Numbered from the stretch's first letter, positions 54,796 to 63,888 are shown. The stretch is 64,000 nucleotides of DNA from J005 sp964613235 (GCA_964613235.1 CAZTGM010000002.1:14761-78760); one strand, 5' to 3'. The notes: a model not told the origin generated them from the letters alone. Program-made: numbers and translations.

Positions 54796-55227
54796 TGCCT
54801 CCTGTGCCTGCAGTTTGGCTTCGATAAATTGCCGGTGTGGCAGGCCGATGAGTTCGCTGGTGCGCCGTATCAATTGTTCCTCATAAGGATCGATATGGCC
54901 ATCAGCTATGGCTACGCGCCATAAATCCGCAATAATGTCCTGACGCTCTGCTGTGGAATAATGCCGAATCACCACCGAGGTGAACTGGTGCAGATCAAGC
55001 GCCTGTTCGGCTGTTGCCCCGGCGTGTTCGACCAGGGCATGAATGTCTTCATCGGTTAATTGAAAGCGCTGTTGCAGTAATTGCAGGATTTGTTCATGTT
55101 CTGCCTTTTCCAGGCGACCGTCCATACGCATGATCTCGATCATCAGTGCAGCAACTGCCAGTGCAATATCATGTTCCTTGCGCGGGGTTGAAGCCTTGTT
55201 CCACAATTGCCTTAGTGAATCAATCAT
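54793..55227 (-). CDS. TerB-family tellurite-resistance-like protein
   Basis: 144 residues, all-helical. The TerB/DjlA fold signature is present: EHDIALAVAALMIEIMRMDGRLEKAEHEQI and DLWRVAIADGHIDPYEEQLIRRTSELIG, with paired acidic DGRLEKAE/DGHIDPYEE metal-like loops. No ter gene neighbours, so the tellurite link is nominal. The 248-base gap upstream (55228-55475) holds no gene I can support. Confidence 0.82.
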   Translation of the reverse strand: MIDSLRQLWNKASTPRKEHDIALAVAALMIEIMRMDGRLEKAEHEQILQLLQQRFQLTDEDIHALVEHAGATAEQALDLHQFTSVVIRHYSTAERQDIIADLWRVAIADGHIDPYEEQLIRRTSELIGLPHRQFIEAKLQAQEA

Positions 55228-55475
55228 CGATTACTCCATTTACCAAAAGCAAACGTTAAGTCAGGACTCGCGTTAATACCATATCCTGTTTTTCAGGACC
55301 AGTTCATGCTATTCAGGGGAATGCCTGCTGAATTGCACGCAGCCAAGCCGTAATGCGGCAGAATGGAACGGGTCCCATCAGCTTATCCGGTGGGATCATC
55401 AGGCATGAAACGAGGGGGCTGTGCCAGGGGGAAAACGGAGTTTGGAACGGCATTCAAACAGGGTAGGATCGCAGA

Positions 55476-55664
55476 ATGCTGTTGCTCTTGTTTATATTGC
55501 TGTCCCTGCCCATTGGCTGTTTTGCAGTATGGTTCGGCTGGAAAGCGTATCAGGTTGGCAAACGCAATGTCGTGCTGGCCATGGGCTGGCTGGCATTGAT
55601 GAGTTTCGGTACGACCCTGCTTTGCGCTGGCTGGGCCTATGTGATGTGGTTGCGCAGTGGCTGA
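55476..55664 (+). CDS. Small two-span membrane protein
   Basis: 62 residues: two hydrophobic spans (LLLLFILLSLPIGCFAVWF and WLALMSFGTTLLCAGWAYV) joined by a basic loop (KAYQVGKRNVV). It overlaps the next gene's GTG by eight bases. No family recognised. It may be real because its composition is a clean membrane protein and it couples to the downstream frame. Confidence 0.55.
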   Translation: MLLLLFILLSLPIGCFAVWFGWKAYQVGKRNVVLAMGWLALMSFGTTLLCAGWAYVMWLRSG

Positions 55665-56617
55665 ATCCACGCTGGTGTATATCGGTGAATCGCTAGCCGC
55701 CTATGGCTTTGGCAATGAGCATCCTTTCGGCACGGATCGTCTGGTAGCCTTTTGGTCGGAAGTACAACGGCGTGGATTGGAGCGACGCGTGCAGGTATTA
55801 TCGCCGAAGCAGGCGAATGAAACAGACTTGCTGCGTTTTCATACGCTTGCATATCTGGACCTGGTCAAACGCTATTCGTCTACAGGTGAAGGCTTTCTGG
55901 ATACAGGAGATACGCCCATTTACCGGTATGTTCGAGGCTGCGGCGACTGTGGCCGGATGTGTTCTTGATGCGGCGGAGCGGATTATGGCGGGTGAGGCAG
56001 CGCATGCATTTGTACCGATTGCGGGCCTGCATCATGCCCGCCGTGATGGTGCGGCCGGCTTTTGCGTGTTCAATGATTGCGGTATTCTGATCGAGTACCT
56101 GAAACAGGTGTACGGCCTTGGCCGTATTGCCTATGTTGATATCGATGCGCATCATGGCGATGGTGTATTTTATGCCTTTACCGAGGATGCCGCAGTCTGG
56201 ATTGCGGATGTGCATGAGGACGGGCGTTTTCTGTATCCGGGTACGGGCTTTGCCGATGAGACCGGCCTGGGTGCAGCTGTAGGAACCAAGCTGAACCTGC
56301 CGCTGAAACCGGGCGCTGGCGATGAGGATTTTCGGCGTGCGTGGGCTGAGGTTGAGCAGCATCTGCAGCGAGCGAGCCCCGAATTTGTTATTCTGCAGTG
56401 CGGTGCGGATTCGCTTGCCGGTGATCCGATTGCACATCTGCAGCTTTCTGCTGCTGCACATGCATATGCTGCCCGGCGCCTGTGCCATATCGCAGCCGAA
56501 TATGGACATGGACGTTTGATTGCTCTTGGTGGCGGCGGTTACAACCGATGCAATCTTGCTACAGCCTGGTGCGCGGTGTTGGAGCAGATGATCGGTGACG
56601 TCCCTGCAGGCGTATGA
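55657..56617 (+). pseudogene. Histone-deacetylase-family (AcuC-like) gene with a single frameshift
   Basis: The first 87 or so codons (GTG 55657) read YGFGNEHPFGTDRLVAFW through TGEGFLDTGDTP, a typical HDAC N-terminus. The frame is then lost at CCC (55915-55917); the +1 frame continues TGMFEAAATVAGCVLDA, HHARRDGAAGFCVFND, YVDIDAHHGDGVFYA and GGGGYNRCNLATAW to the stop at 56617. Removing one base from the CCC run restores one 319-residue protein with all zinc ligands (DIDAHH). It is a mutation, a sequencing or assembly error, or a programmed +1 shift. Likely role: protein or polyamine deacetylase. Confidence 0.85.
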
Positions 56618-56644
56618 TGCTGGGAAACATGGGGCAGGTTGCCG

Positions 56645-57343
56645 TTATGTTTGTGGATGATGGGCATGCAGATAGGCAAGGACATCGGCCATCAGCGCAT
56701 GAATGGTGTCGTAGTATTGTGGTGGGGCAGAAAGTATTTCCTGTTCACTCTGGATATACGGGGCGGCAACCAGTTCATCATGGCAATGGGTAACAATCGA
56801 GCGTGCGGCTGCGGGCGTGGTTTCCAGATGGAACTGCAGGCCGATGACATTACGGTCGATCTGGAAGGCCTGATTTTGACAGGCCTGGCTACTGGCAATG
56901 CGTATGGCCTCCGGTGGCAGACTGAAAGTTTCGCCATGCCAGTGAAAGGCCAATGTCTCGTCAGGAAATATGAACACATCATTGGCGCATGATATCCCCT
57001 GTACGGGATGCCAGCCGATTTCCTTCACAGCATTGGGAAACACTTTGCCACCTGCTGCGCTGGCAATCAGTTGTGCGCCCAGACAGATGCCAAGTACGGG
57101 CTTTCCTGTTGCGATAAAGCGCCTGATAAAATGTTTTTCTTCCGTCAGCCAGGGATAATCCTGCGCATCGTTCACGCTCATGGGGCCGCCCATGATGATC
57201 AGCATATCGATATCTTCAATGTGCGGCAGCTGTGAGCCTTCGAAGAAGCGTGTGGCCGTGATGTCGTAGCCCATGCACTGCAGCCAGTGTTCGATACTGC
57301 CCAGGCCTTCAAACGGTACATGCTGCAAATAGTGTGCGCGCAT
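56645..57343 (-). CDS. Class I glutamine amidotransferase
   Basis: 232 residues. The triad is Cys in GICLGAQLIASAAGG, His in GLQFHLETT and the adjacent Glu. The N-terminal region LQHVPFEGLGSIEHWL and IIMGGPMSVNDAQDYPWL is typical of the stand-alone GMP-synthase-like amidotransferases. The start is directly next to the ggt stop, so the two are co-translated. A partner synthetase is not evident; gamma-glutamyl metabolism with ggt is a reasonable guess. Confidence 0.85.
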   Translation of the reverse strand: MRAHYLQHVPFEGLGSIEHWLQCMGYDITATRFFEGSQLPHIEDIDMLIIMGGPMSVNDAQDYPWLTEEKHFIRRFIATGKPVLGICLGAQLIASAAGGKVFPNAVKEIGWHPVQGISCANDVFIFPDETLAFHWHGETFSLPPEAIRIASSQACQNQAFQIDRNVIGLQFHLETTPAAARSIVTHCHDELVAAPYIQSEQEILSAPPQYYDTIHALMADVLAYLHAHHPQT

Positions 57344-58996
57344 CTATTTTGCCATGACTGCAGCGCCGGGTTGTGGCATCCATGTTCGCACAGTACCCTC
57401 GCCGCGGCGATCGCTGATACCGGTCAGGCGACCGCTTTTCCGGTCGAACATAATGGCCTGCATGTTGCCGTAGTTGCGTTTCAGCGCCTGCAGATGGTGG
57501 CCGCGGCGGATCAGTTCCTGTTGCAGCACGGGCGAAAAGGTATCCGGCTCGAATTGCACGGCATCGGGCAGAAACTGATGATGGAAACGGGGCGCATTGA
57601 CCCATAACGGTGCAGGTGTTTCATCGAGCATGAAGCCGAGCGAAGCCAGCATGACCATGGAAATGATGCGTGAGCCGCCCGGCGTGCCGACGATAAACGT
57701 GCGCTGCGGACCGATGACGAATGTTGGCGTCATGCTTGAGAGCATGCGCTTGCCGGGCGCGACGGCATTGGCTGAACCCTGTACGAGTCCATAGACATTG
57801 GGCTGGCCTGGTCGGGTGGCAAAGTCGTCCATTTCATCATTAAGCAGGATGCCGGTGGCAGGTGACACATAACCTGATCCGAACGGGTAATTGATCGATA
57901 GTGTCGCAGCAACCATATTGCCCTGGCGGTCGATAACGGAGAAATGCGTGGTGTCGGTGGCATGGCCGGAGGGCTCGGCCAGACCTTTCAGTTCGGCTGA
58001 TGGTGTGGCGCGTTCCATGCGGATCCAGGCACGCAGTCTGAGCAGACGTTTGGCATCAAGGTAGTCGCGAGGAATATCGACAAAATCCGGATCACCCAGC
58101 CAAGTATTGCGATCACGATAAGCGCGTTTCATCACTTCAATCAACAAATGTGTGCGATCGGCCAGGTTGAGCGATTTAAGGTCGTCATGACTTAACTGGC
58201 CGAAGATATGCGCCAGTGTCATGCCGCCTGAGGACGGGAGGGACGCGGAGACAATATGATAGCCTTGCCAGTCGAAGCTGACTGGTGCCCTTTCCACGGC
58301 CCGGTAAGCAGCCAGGTCGCTTTCACGAATCAGGCCATCATCATGTTTCATGTCTGCAACCAGACGACCGGCAGTTTCGCCCTGATACATATCCCTGGCA
58401 CCGTAGCGGGCAAAGCGTTTCAGCGTTTCGGCCAGTTGCGCCTGGCGGATGATCTCGCCTTCCTTTTTGTCGAAAATGCGTCGGGCCGTATCATTGAAAA
58501 TACTGCGCCGCCACTGGATCAGTCTGGCCAGCCGTGGCGTGACGGTAAAGCCTGTATTGGCCAGGCGAATGGCAGGTGCTGTGATTTTGGCAAGCGACAG
58601 GCGGCCATAATGCCGTACCATCCGGTCGATACCGGCCGGCAGACCTGGGACGCCGGCGGATACAGGTCCGTCGATACTGGAATGCGTTGCGTAGACCTTG
58701 CCATGGCCGACAAGCGCGGGCGCGGTTTCGCGCGCATCGATCATGATGTAACGGTCATCTTTGGCAATATAGAGCAGAAAGAACCCGCCGCCGCCGAAGC
58801 CGGAAGAACCAGGTTCAACAACACCCAGCGTCAGCGCTGTCGCGGCTGCGGCATCGAAGGCGTTGCCACCGGCTGCCAGAATGGCCGTGCCTGCCTCTGC
58901 CGCTTTGGGATGGGCTGCGACAACCATGCCGTTTGCCAGAGGTGTGGCATGGAGCATGGTCGGGATACACAGCAGAAACAGCAGAATGCGAAACAT
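57344..58996 (-). CDS. ggt: Gamma-glutamyltransferase
   Basis: Periplasmic N-terminal-nucleophile hydrolase/transferase of glutathione and gamma-glutamyl amides. 550 residues from ATG 58996, where a signal peptide starts (FRILLFLLCIPTMLHA). It has PLANGMVVAAHPKAAEAGTA, AGGNAFDAAAATAL and GSSGFGGGGFFLLY; the autocleavage site is before the first Thr of DTTHFSVID, giving the small subunit. NDEMDDFATRPGQPN and SSMTPTFV are substrate-pocket segments. The upstream mutY stop is 21 bases before the start. Confidence 0.93.
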   Translation of the reverse strand: MFRILLFLLCIPTMLHATPLANGMVVAAHPKAAEAGTAILAAGGNAFDAAAATALTLGVVEPGSSGFGGGGFFLLYIAKDDRYIMIDARETAPALVGHGKVYATHSSIDGPVSAGVPGLPAGIDRMVRHYGRLSLAKITAPAIRLANTGFTVTPRLARLIQWRRSIFNDTARRIFDKKEGEIIRQAQLAETLKRFARYGARDMYQGETAGRLVADMKHDDGLIRESDLAAYRAVERAPVSFDWQGYHIVSASLPSSGGMTLAHIFGQLSHDDLKSLNLADRTHLLIEVMKRAYRDRNTWLGDPDFVDIPRDYLDAKRLLRLRAWIRMERATPSAELKGLAEPSGHATDTTHFSVIDRQGNMVAATLSINYPFGSGYVSPATGILLNDEMDDFATRPGQPNVYGLVQGSANAVAPGKRMLSSMTPTFVIGPQRTFIVGTPGGSRIISMVMLASLGFMLDETPAPLWVNAPRFHHQFLPDAVQFEPDTFSPVLQQELIRRGHHLQALKRNYGNMQAIMFDRKSGRLTGISDRRGEGTVRTWMPQPGAAVMAK

Positions 58997-59016
58997 GCGT
59001 TTATCGTAAAGCAGTT

Positions 59017-60009
59017 TCACCGATCGTCCAGTCTGCAAAGGCGATGTTCGTCATCGATCAGGCGATGCTTGCGCAACAGTCGCAGGATGCCGGTGGGCAT
59101 GGCATGGCCGGCAAGATGCCTGCACCATTGGCCGTCGGGCAGGGGAGTTTCGTGATGACGGATGCCGTACAGGTGCAGGCGCCGATGTGTAAGCTGGTGA
59201 ATATGGCAGGGCGTTTGTGTAGGAGGTTGCTGCAGTTCTGTAATCGGTGGTGTCCACAGTCCGCCCCAGATGCCGTGTTCCGGCCGCCGGACGAGCCAGA
59301 TGCCGTGTTCGGCATGCAGATGCAGGTGCACCTGCCAGTGCACATGACGTACCGTTGTTTGTTTTTTGGTGTGATCCACCTGCTGAAAGGCGCTGGCGCA
59401 TTGCTGGCGCACCGGGCATGAGATACAATCGGGTGAACGATTGCACAGCGTCGCACCCAGTTCCATCATGGCCTGATTCCACATGGCTGGATCGGGGCTG
59501 CTATCGATGGCAGTTTGTGCCTGTTGCCGGAGCATGCGCTCATCGGCATCCGGTGCAGCATGCCAGCGTTTGAGCACGCGCTTCACATTACCGTCGAGTA
59601 CCGGTGTACGGGCACCGAAACAGAAAGAAGCTATGGCACCGGCCGTGGATGCTCCGATGCCAGGCAAGGCGAGGATGTCATCAAACTGTTGCGGGAAACG
59701 GCCATGGTGATGTGCCATGATCTGCTGTGCCGCCTGATGCATGAAACGGGCACGACGATAATAGCCAAGTCCCTGCCAGACCTTAAGGACATCATCCACG
59801 GATGCTGCAGCCAGTGTCGCGATATCCGGGAATGTATTGAACCAGGCCTGATAACGTGGCAATACTGTTTTGACCTGCGTTTGTTGCAGCATGATTTCCG
59901 ACACCCAGACGGCATAGGGCTCGCTCGTTTCCCGCCAGGGCAGGACGCGTGCATGCCGGCGATACCAGTCGAGCAGCAGCTTACATCGTGCGGAAGACAA
60001 ATTTGTCAT
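59017..60009 (-). CDS. mutY: A/G-specific adenine DNA glycosylase
   Basis: Removes adenine opposite 8-oxoguanine. 330 residues from ATG 60009, overlapping the TonB-like gene by 29 bases. It has VLPWRETSEPYAVWVSEIMLQQTQV, LPGIGASTAGAIASFCFGARTPVLDGNV with the helix-hairpin-helix and catalytic Asp, and a C-terminal NUDIX-like recognition domain (GGLWTPP). The FeS cluster Cys are C-x5-C-x2-C-x5-C (CNRSPDCISCPVRQQC), one residue shorter than the usual x6 in the first loop. Confidence 0.94.
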   Translation of the reverse strand: MTNLSSARCKLLLDWYRRHARVLPWRETSEPYAVWVSEIMLQQTQVKTVLPRYQAWFNTFPDIATLAAASVDDVLKVWQGLGYYRRARFMHQAAQQIMAHHHGRFPQQFDDILALPGIGASTAGAIASFCFGARTPVLDGNVKRVLKRWHAAPDADERMLRQQAQTAIDSSPDPAMWNQAMMELGATLCNRSPDCISCPVRQQCASAFQQVDHTKKQTTVRHVHWQVHLHLHAEHGIWLVRRPEHGIWGGLWTPPITELQQPPTQTPCHIHQLTHRRLHLYGIRHHETPLPDGQWCRHLAGHAMPTGILRLLRKHRLIDDEHRLCRLDDR

Positions 60010-60892
60010 TAACCACTTCAAATGTCAGATAAAAGCTGACCCGATCCAGTCCCCAGGAACGTGGCAAAGGACGAAAGGGGGAAGCTGCATTGATGGCACG
60101 GATCGCACTTTCGTTGATTTCCGGGATCGGGCTGGGACGTAGAATTTCGATGCCGCCAAGATCGCCATTTTTTTCAATGGTCAGGCGAATCGTGGCCTGA
60201 CGGGCATCCTGGGTATAACGGTTATAGTCCGCCTGTCCCGGCCGCCATTGTTCTTCCAGTGCACGGACCAGAAACTGCGCATAGGGCGCATATTTGGCTT
60301 CGCGCGTGTTGATCGGAATATCCGCTTCTTTGGCGTTGAGTTGTCGCATGCGTCGTTCACGCTCATAACGATGGGAAAGCTGGGCCAGATCCGTTGTCGA
60401 TGGCATGAGTTGATTCAACGGAATATTGGGTGCAGGAGGTCTGTGCCGTTTTTTTGGCGTGGGCGGTTTGACCGGTTTGGGTTTCTTTTGGCTCGTCGGG
60501 GTAGGACCTTTTTGTGTCAGCAGACGCGTGCGTTCGTCGCGCTTTGGTGCAGGCGCCTGTTTGGGCATGGCCGGAGGCTGCGGCCGTTTGCCGGGTTGTT
60601 TGGGCGCCTGTTTGGGTGCGCGGGCCTGGCGTGTAACTTTATCCCGTGCTGTCTTGTCACCACCTTCAGCATTGCGGTCGGACATTGTTTTTGCATCCTT
60701 GGGTGGCGTCCTTTTCGGTTTGGCTTTCTGATCCAGCATGACGACATCCATCGTTTGCGGTGCCTTCTTGTGCGCTGGCTTTTGGCTGCTATGCATGACA
60801 CCGATCAGCAGTGCCAGCAGCATGTGTGCTGCCAGCGATGCCGCAAAGGATGTGCCCAGGCGCCGTGTTTCTGCGTTCTGTTTATGGATCAT
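59981..60892 (-). CDS. TonB-like energy-transducing protein
   Basis: 303 residues from ATG 60892. An N-terminal membrane anchor (FAASLAAHMLLALLIGVM) precedes a long Pro/Lys/Gln-rich spacer (about 40-170), then the TonB C-terminal domain with KYAPYAQFLVRALEEQWRPG, GDLGGIEILRPSPIPEINES and AIRAINAASPFRPLP. The INTREAKYAPYAQ stretch before the domain is typical of a non-classical TonB subgroup. No exbB or exbD is nearby. It overlaps the Gx transporter by 11 bases and mutY by 29. Confidence 0.85.
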   Translation of the reverse strand: MIHKQNAETRRLGTSFAASLAAHMLLALLIGVMHSSQKPAHKKAPQTMDVVMLDQKAKPKRTPPKDAKTMSDRNAEGGDKTARDKVTRQARAPKQAPKQPGKRPQPPAMPKQAPAPKRDERTRLLTQKGPTPTSQKKPKPVKPPTPKKRHRPPAPNIPLNQLMPSTTDLAQLSHRYERERRMRQLNAKEADIPINTREAKYAPYAQFLVRALEEQWRPGQADYNRYTQDARQATIRLTIEKNGDLGGIEILRPSPIPEINESAIRAINAASPFRPLPRSWGLDRVSFYLTFEVVNDKFVFRTM

Positions 60893-61415
60893 GACGGATT
60901 CGGGCTGCAATATAGCCGGCAAGGGCACCATTAATCCAGCCCGTAACGACGGAAAGCAACAATAATGGCGGCAACAGGAAATAAATATGCGGTTGCTGGA
61001 TGAATAATGTCTCTACTGTGACGAACTGGGCCAGCATATGGGCGATAGCGCCGAGCAGGCTGATGCCGACGACGCTGAGACGGGGCAGCAGGCGGAATGC
61101 AGCGATCATCAGCAAGGCGGCGCTGATGCCGCCGGCCATGCTCATGATAAAGGTGGGCGTGAAAAGTGTGCCGATCAGCAGGCTGCCCAGCACGATGCGC
61201 CAGAGGGCCAGCAGCAGGGCTGCTCCTGGGCCCATCAACAGCAGGGTAATGAGAGTTACCAGGTTGGCCAGGCCCGGTTTGAACCAGGGGCCGAGACTGG
61301 GCATGGAAGCTTCCAGAACATGAATGCTGATGGCCAAAAGCAGCAGGGCCAGCCATTGCATATGACCTATGAGTTGTTGCCGGGGCGGACGGGGTATGCT
61401 GCGGGGCAAATTCAT
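60882..61415 (-). CDS. Gx transporter family membrane protein (heptaprenyl-diphosphate-synthase-component-I-like)
   Basis: 177 residues with five or six membrane segments. LGPWFKPGLANLVTLITLLLMGPG and GTLFTPTFIMSMAGGISAALLM fit the Gx/HepS-I family, an ECF-type substrate-binding-like membrane protein whose cargo is unknown. Its start overlaps the NusG-II gene by four bases (ATGA). The pairing with a NusG-II domain protein is a conserved arrangement, often near Rnf or ApbE functions. Confidence 0.82.
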   Translation of the reverse strand: MNLPRSIPRPPRQQLIGHMQWLALLLLAISIHVLEASMPSLGPWFKPGLANLVTLITLLLMGPGAALLLALWRIVLGSLLIGTLFTPTFIMSMAGGISAALLMIAAFRLLPRLSVVGISLLGAIAHMLAQFVTVETLFIQQPHIYFLLPPLLLLSVVTGWINGALAGYIAARIRHDP

Positions 61416-61831
61416 TCAGCGATACCATCCAGTTGTTGTCGGCGATTGCCGCGGATGCTGACCAGAATATGATTGGGCACGCAGGCAATCATGTCGCCGG
61501 CCCGGATATGTTCGCCGGACAGCACGCAGCGCTGACTGCTGCAGGGTGAATGCAGCATGCTTACGCCATGGCGGGAAATCACGATTTCCGAGGTGCCGAT
61601 ATGCCCTTGCGCCTGATAGTGAATGATTTGTTCATTATCGGGCAGGGGATACATGGCCAGCAGCTGGTATTCGTGGTAGATATAGACCGTGGGAGGCCCG
61701 GCATTGACCTGATGGCGGATCCACAGCCATGAGCCGGCGATCAGTGCCAGGATCAGCAGCAACAGCCAGCGATCCGCTGTGCTACCGGACAGATAGTGGT
61801 GAAGCTGCCTGTGCTGATGATCTGCCTGCAT
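61412..61831 (-). CDS. Membrane-anchored NusG domain II protein
   Basis: 139 residues. One membrane span near 22-38 (WLLLLILALIAGSWLWI) precedes an extracytoplasmic beta domain with IVISRHGVSMLHSPCSSQRCVLSGEHI. This Cys-x4-Cys core followed by IRAGDMIACVPNHILVSI is the NusG-II (DUF) pattern. It has no role in transcription; a link to flavin/electron-transfer maturation is suggested for this family only by neighbourhood. First gene of the six-gene minus chain. Confidence 0.85.
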   Translation of the reverse strand: MQADHQHRQLHHYLSGSTADRWLLLLILALIAGSWLWIRHQVNAGPPTVYIYHEYQLLAMYPLPDNEQIIHYQAQGHIGTSEIVISRHGVSMLHSPCSSQRCVLSGEHIRAGDMIACVPNHILVSIRGNRRQQLDGIAE

Positions 61832-61895
61832 GGGCGAACTTTAACAGTTGGTGGTTAAATTGCGCGTACAGCGTCATATGAGATGGAGGGATGCA

Positions 61896-62561
61896 ATGAA
61901 TATTCTGGTTACAGGTGCCAACAGGGGTATTGGTCTTGGTTTCGTGCGCCATTATTTGCAACGGGGTGATGAGGTATGGGCCTGTTATCGGATGGATGCC
62001 GGTGCTTTGTCGGAGTTGGCTTGCGAGCGTCTGCATCTGCTGCGCTGGGATATTGGCGAGGATCAAGGGCCGGATGATGCATTGCCGGAGCAGATCGATA
62101 TACTGATCAATAATGCGGGTATTTACGGTCCGGACAAGCAGGGACAATCTCTGGATCAGGTGACGTCTGCGGCGATGCTGGAGGTATTCAATGTTGATTG
62201 CGTTGGCGCGTTGCGTGTGGTGCAACGCCTGTACCGGCGTATGCCGACCGGTGCGCTGATTGCCAATATCGGCTCCAAAATGGGATCGGTTACCGATAAC
62301 AATAGTGGCGGTACCTATGCCTATCGTGCTGCCAAGGCGGCGCTGGTCATCGTGTCCCGTTCGATGGCCGTGGATCTGGCTACGCGGGATGTTCATGTGC
62401 TGACGCTTCATCCCGGCTGGGTTAGTACGGATATGACGGGGCATGGCGGTCTCATTGATGTCGACACCTCGGTAGCAGGTATGACACAGGTGATGGCACG
62501 TGCACGTGATTATCCGTCGGGATCGTTCGTAGCCTTTGACGGCAGTATCGTACCGTTCTGA
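61896..62561 (+). CDS. Short-chain dehydrogenase/reductase (CsgA/C-factor-like)
   Basis: 221 residues from ATG 61896 behind GGAGGG. The classical SDR pattern is clear: TGANRGIGLGFVRHYL, ILINNAGIYGP, the catalytic Ser in GSKMGS, Tyr-x3-Lys in YAYRAAKAAL, and LHPGWVSTDM. The sequence resembles the C-factor/sniffer group. The substrate is unknown. Divergent from the NusG-II gene. Confidence 0.88.
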   Translation: MNILVTGANRGIGLGFVRHYLQRGDEVWACYRMDAGALSELACERLHLLRWDIGEDQGPDDALPEQIDILINNAGIYGPDKQGQSLDQVTSAAMLEVFNVDCVGALRVVQRLYRRMPTGALIANIGSKMGSVTDNNSGGTYAYRAAKAALVIVSRSMAVDLATRDVHVLTLHPGWVSTDMTGHGGLIDVDTSVAGMTQVMARARDYPSGSFVAFDGSIVPF

Positions 62562-62612
62562 GCGTGACTTTGCCCCACGGTGTTGCTTGAATGAGCCCAC
62601 TGGAGGGTCCAT

Positions 62613-63434
62613 ATGGAAACATTCGATATACAGTCGTTAACGATGGAATACGCAGTTCCATGGCTGATCAACATATTGCTGGCACTGGCTATCTTTGTAC
62701 TGGGTCGCTGGATTTCACGCCTGCTGGTTCGTGTTGCCGGGAGCCTGATGGAACGCGCAGGGCTGGATACCATGCTGTCCGGTTTTGTCTGCTCGATTCT
62801 CAATGCGCTGTTATTGCTGATGGTGATTGTTGCCGCACTGGATCAGCTTGGTGTGGATACGACATCCTTTATTGCCCTGATCGGTGCCGCAGGCCTGGCC
62901 GTTGGCCTGGCCCTGCAGGGCTCCCTGCAGAATTTCGCATCCGGTGTCTTGCTGATTATTTTCCGGCCGTTCAAGGTCGGTGATTTTATTGAAGCTGCCG
63001 GCGTGGCTGGTGTGGTGGAAGAGATCGGTATTTTCAGTACGCGTATGAAGACGGGAGATAATCGCGAGATTATTGTACCCAACGGATCGATTTATGCGGG
63101 TACGATTACCAATAATTCCGCCCGAGACACACGGCGTATCGACCTTGTGTTTGGCATCGGCTATGACGACGACCTGAAGCAGGCCAGAGCTATTATTCGG
63201 CAACTGGTTGAGGCGGATGAACGCATCCTGCAGGAGCCAAAGCCGCTGATTGCTGTTGCGGAACTGGCCGATGCCAGCGTAAATTTTGTTGTGCGTCCGT
63301 GGGTAAAGGCCGGTGATTACTGGGCCGTGCGTTTTGATCTGATTGAAAAAGTGAAGCTGGCCTTTGACGAGGCAGGCATTTCCATCCCGTATCCGCAGAT
63401 GGATGTGCATGTGCATGCCGCAGATGCGGCCTGA
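62613..63434 (+). CDS. mscS: Small-conductance mechanosensitive channel MscS
   Basis: 273 residues, the length of E. coli MscS. Three spans near 15-40, 60-85 and 88-115; the pore helix reads AAGLAVGLALQGSLQNFASG. IFRPFKVGDFI and the beta domain NREIIVPNGSIYAGTITNNS follow, then the C-terminal cage with IPYPQMDVHVH. Releases solutes on hypo-osmotic shock. It is preceded by a GGAGGG-like site and stands alone, convergent with the Rieske gene. Confidence 0.95.
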   Translation: METFDIQSLTMEYAVPWLINILLALAIFVLGRWISRLLVRVAGSLMERAGLDTMLSGFVCSILNALLLLMVIVAALDQLGVDTTSFIALIGAAGLAVGLALQGSLQNFASGVLLIIFRPFKVGDFIEAAGVAGVVEEIGIFSTRMKTGDNREIIVPNGSIYAGTITNNSARDTRRIDLVFGIGYDDDLKQARAIIRQLVEADERILQEPKPLIAVAELADASVNFVVRPWVKAGDYWAVRFDLIEKVKLAFDEAGISIPYPQMDVHVHAADAA

Positions 63435-63441
63435 GCATGCT

Positions 63442-63816
63442 TCAGCGCATCGAAGCTGGTACCTTCAGGTAATCGCCATCGTCATGGAAGGGCAGGGGTT
63501 CCAGTCCGTGCGGACACGGCCCTGCAAGGCATTCACCGCTGGTCGGATCGAAACGGGCATTATGGGTATGACAAACCAGTTCACGCCCATCAGGTGAGAA
63601 AAACTCGCCCGGATTCCAGTCCAGTGGTGAGCCGGCATGCGGGCAGACATTGCGGAAAACATGGAAATGTCCATGGTAGCAAATGGCGAAACCCTGCTGT
63701 TTCAGCTCGATGATTTGCTCCTGAATGCGGATGCTGGTGGTATAATCGAAACAGCTGGCTTGTTGTTCATCCGGTTTGGCAAGCTGCTGCCAGGCAATGA
63801 CATTCATGCGGCACAT
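63442..63816 (-). CDS. Small Rieske 2Fe-2S protein
   Basis: 124 residues from ATG 63816 (ATG 63807 is an alternative; the frame also runs 34 codons upstream). The Rieske cluster is CPHAGSPLDW and CHTHNARFDPTSGECL, giving the two Cys and two His ligands. It has no signal peptide or membrane anchor, so it is a soluble ferredoxin-like component of the NirD/BphF type. No oxygenase partner is nearby. Confidence 0.85.
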   Translation of the reverse strand: MCRMNVIAWQQLAKPDEQQASCFDYTTSIRIQEQIIELKQQGFAICYHGHFHVFRNVCPHAGSPLDWNPGEFFSPDGRELVCHTHNARFDPTSGECLAGPCPHGLEPLPFHDDGDYLKVPASMR

Positions 63817-63854
63817 TCCACGTGAAAGGTACAACAGTCGCAAGTATCGGGCAG

Positions 63855-63888
63855 ATAAAACAAAGGCGGCCGCCCGTCGGCGACCGCC
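63855..63888 (-). terminator. Terminator for the minus-strand gene entering from the right
   Basis: On the minus strand GGCGGTCGCC pairs with GGCGGCCGCC (ten pairs, one G-U) around GACG, followed by TTTGTTTTAT. It lies between the partial gene's stop (63952) and the Rieske gene. Confidence 0.75.

Noticed and set aside
55772..55925. Separate start for the downstream part of the deacetylase gene at ATG 55772
   Set aside because: The first 50 codons of that frame are Arg/Cys/Trp-rich and unlike the family, while the other frame encodes the expected N-terminus; frameshift is the simpler reading.
61782..62612. 276-codon minus-strand frame opposite the SDR gene
   Set aside because: The plus-strand SDR has a complete catalytic set; the minus frame has no recognisable domain.
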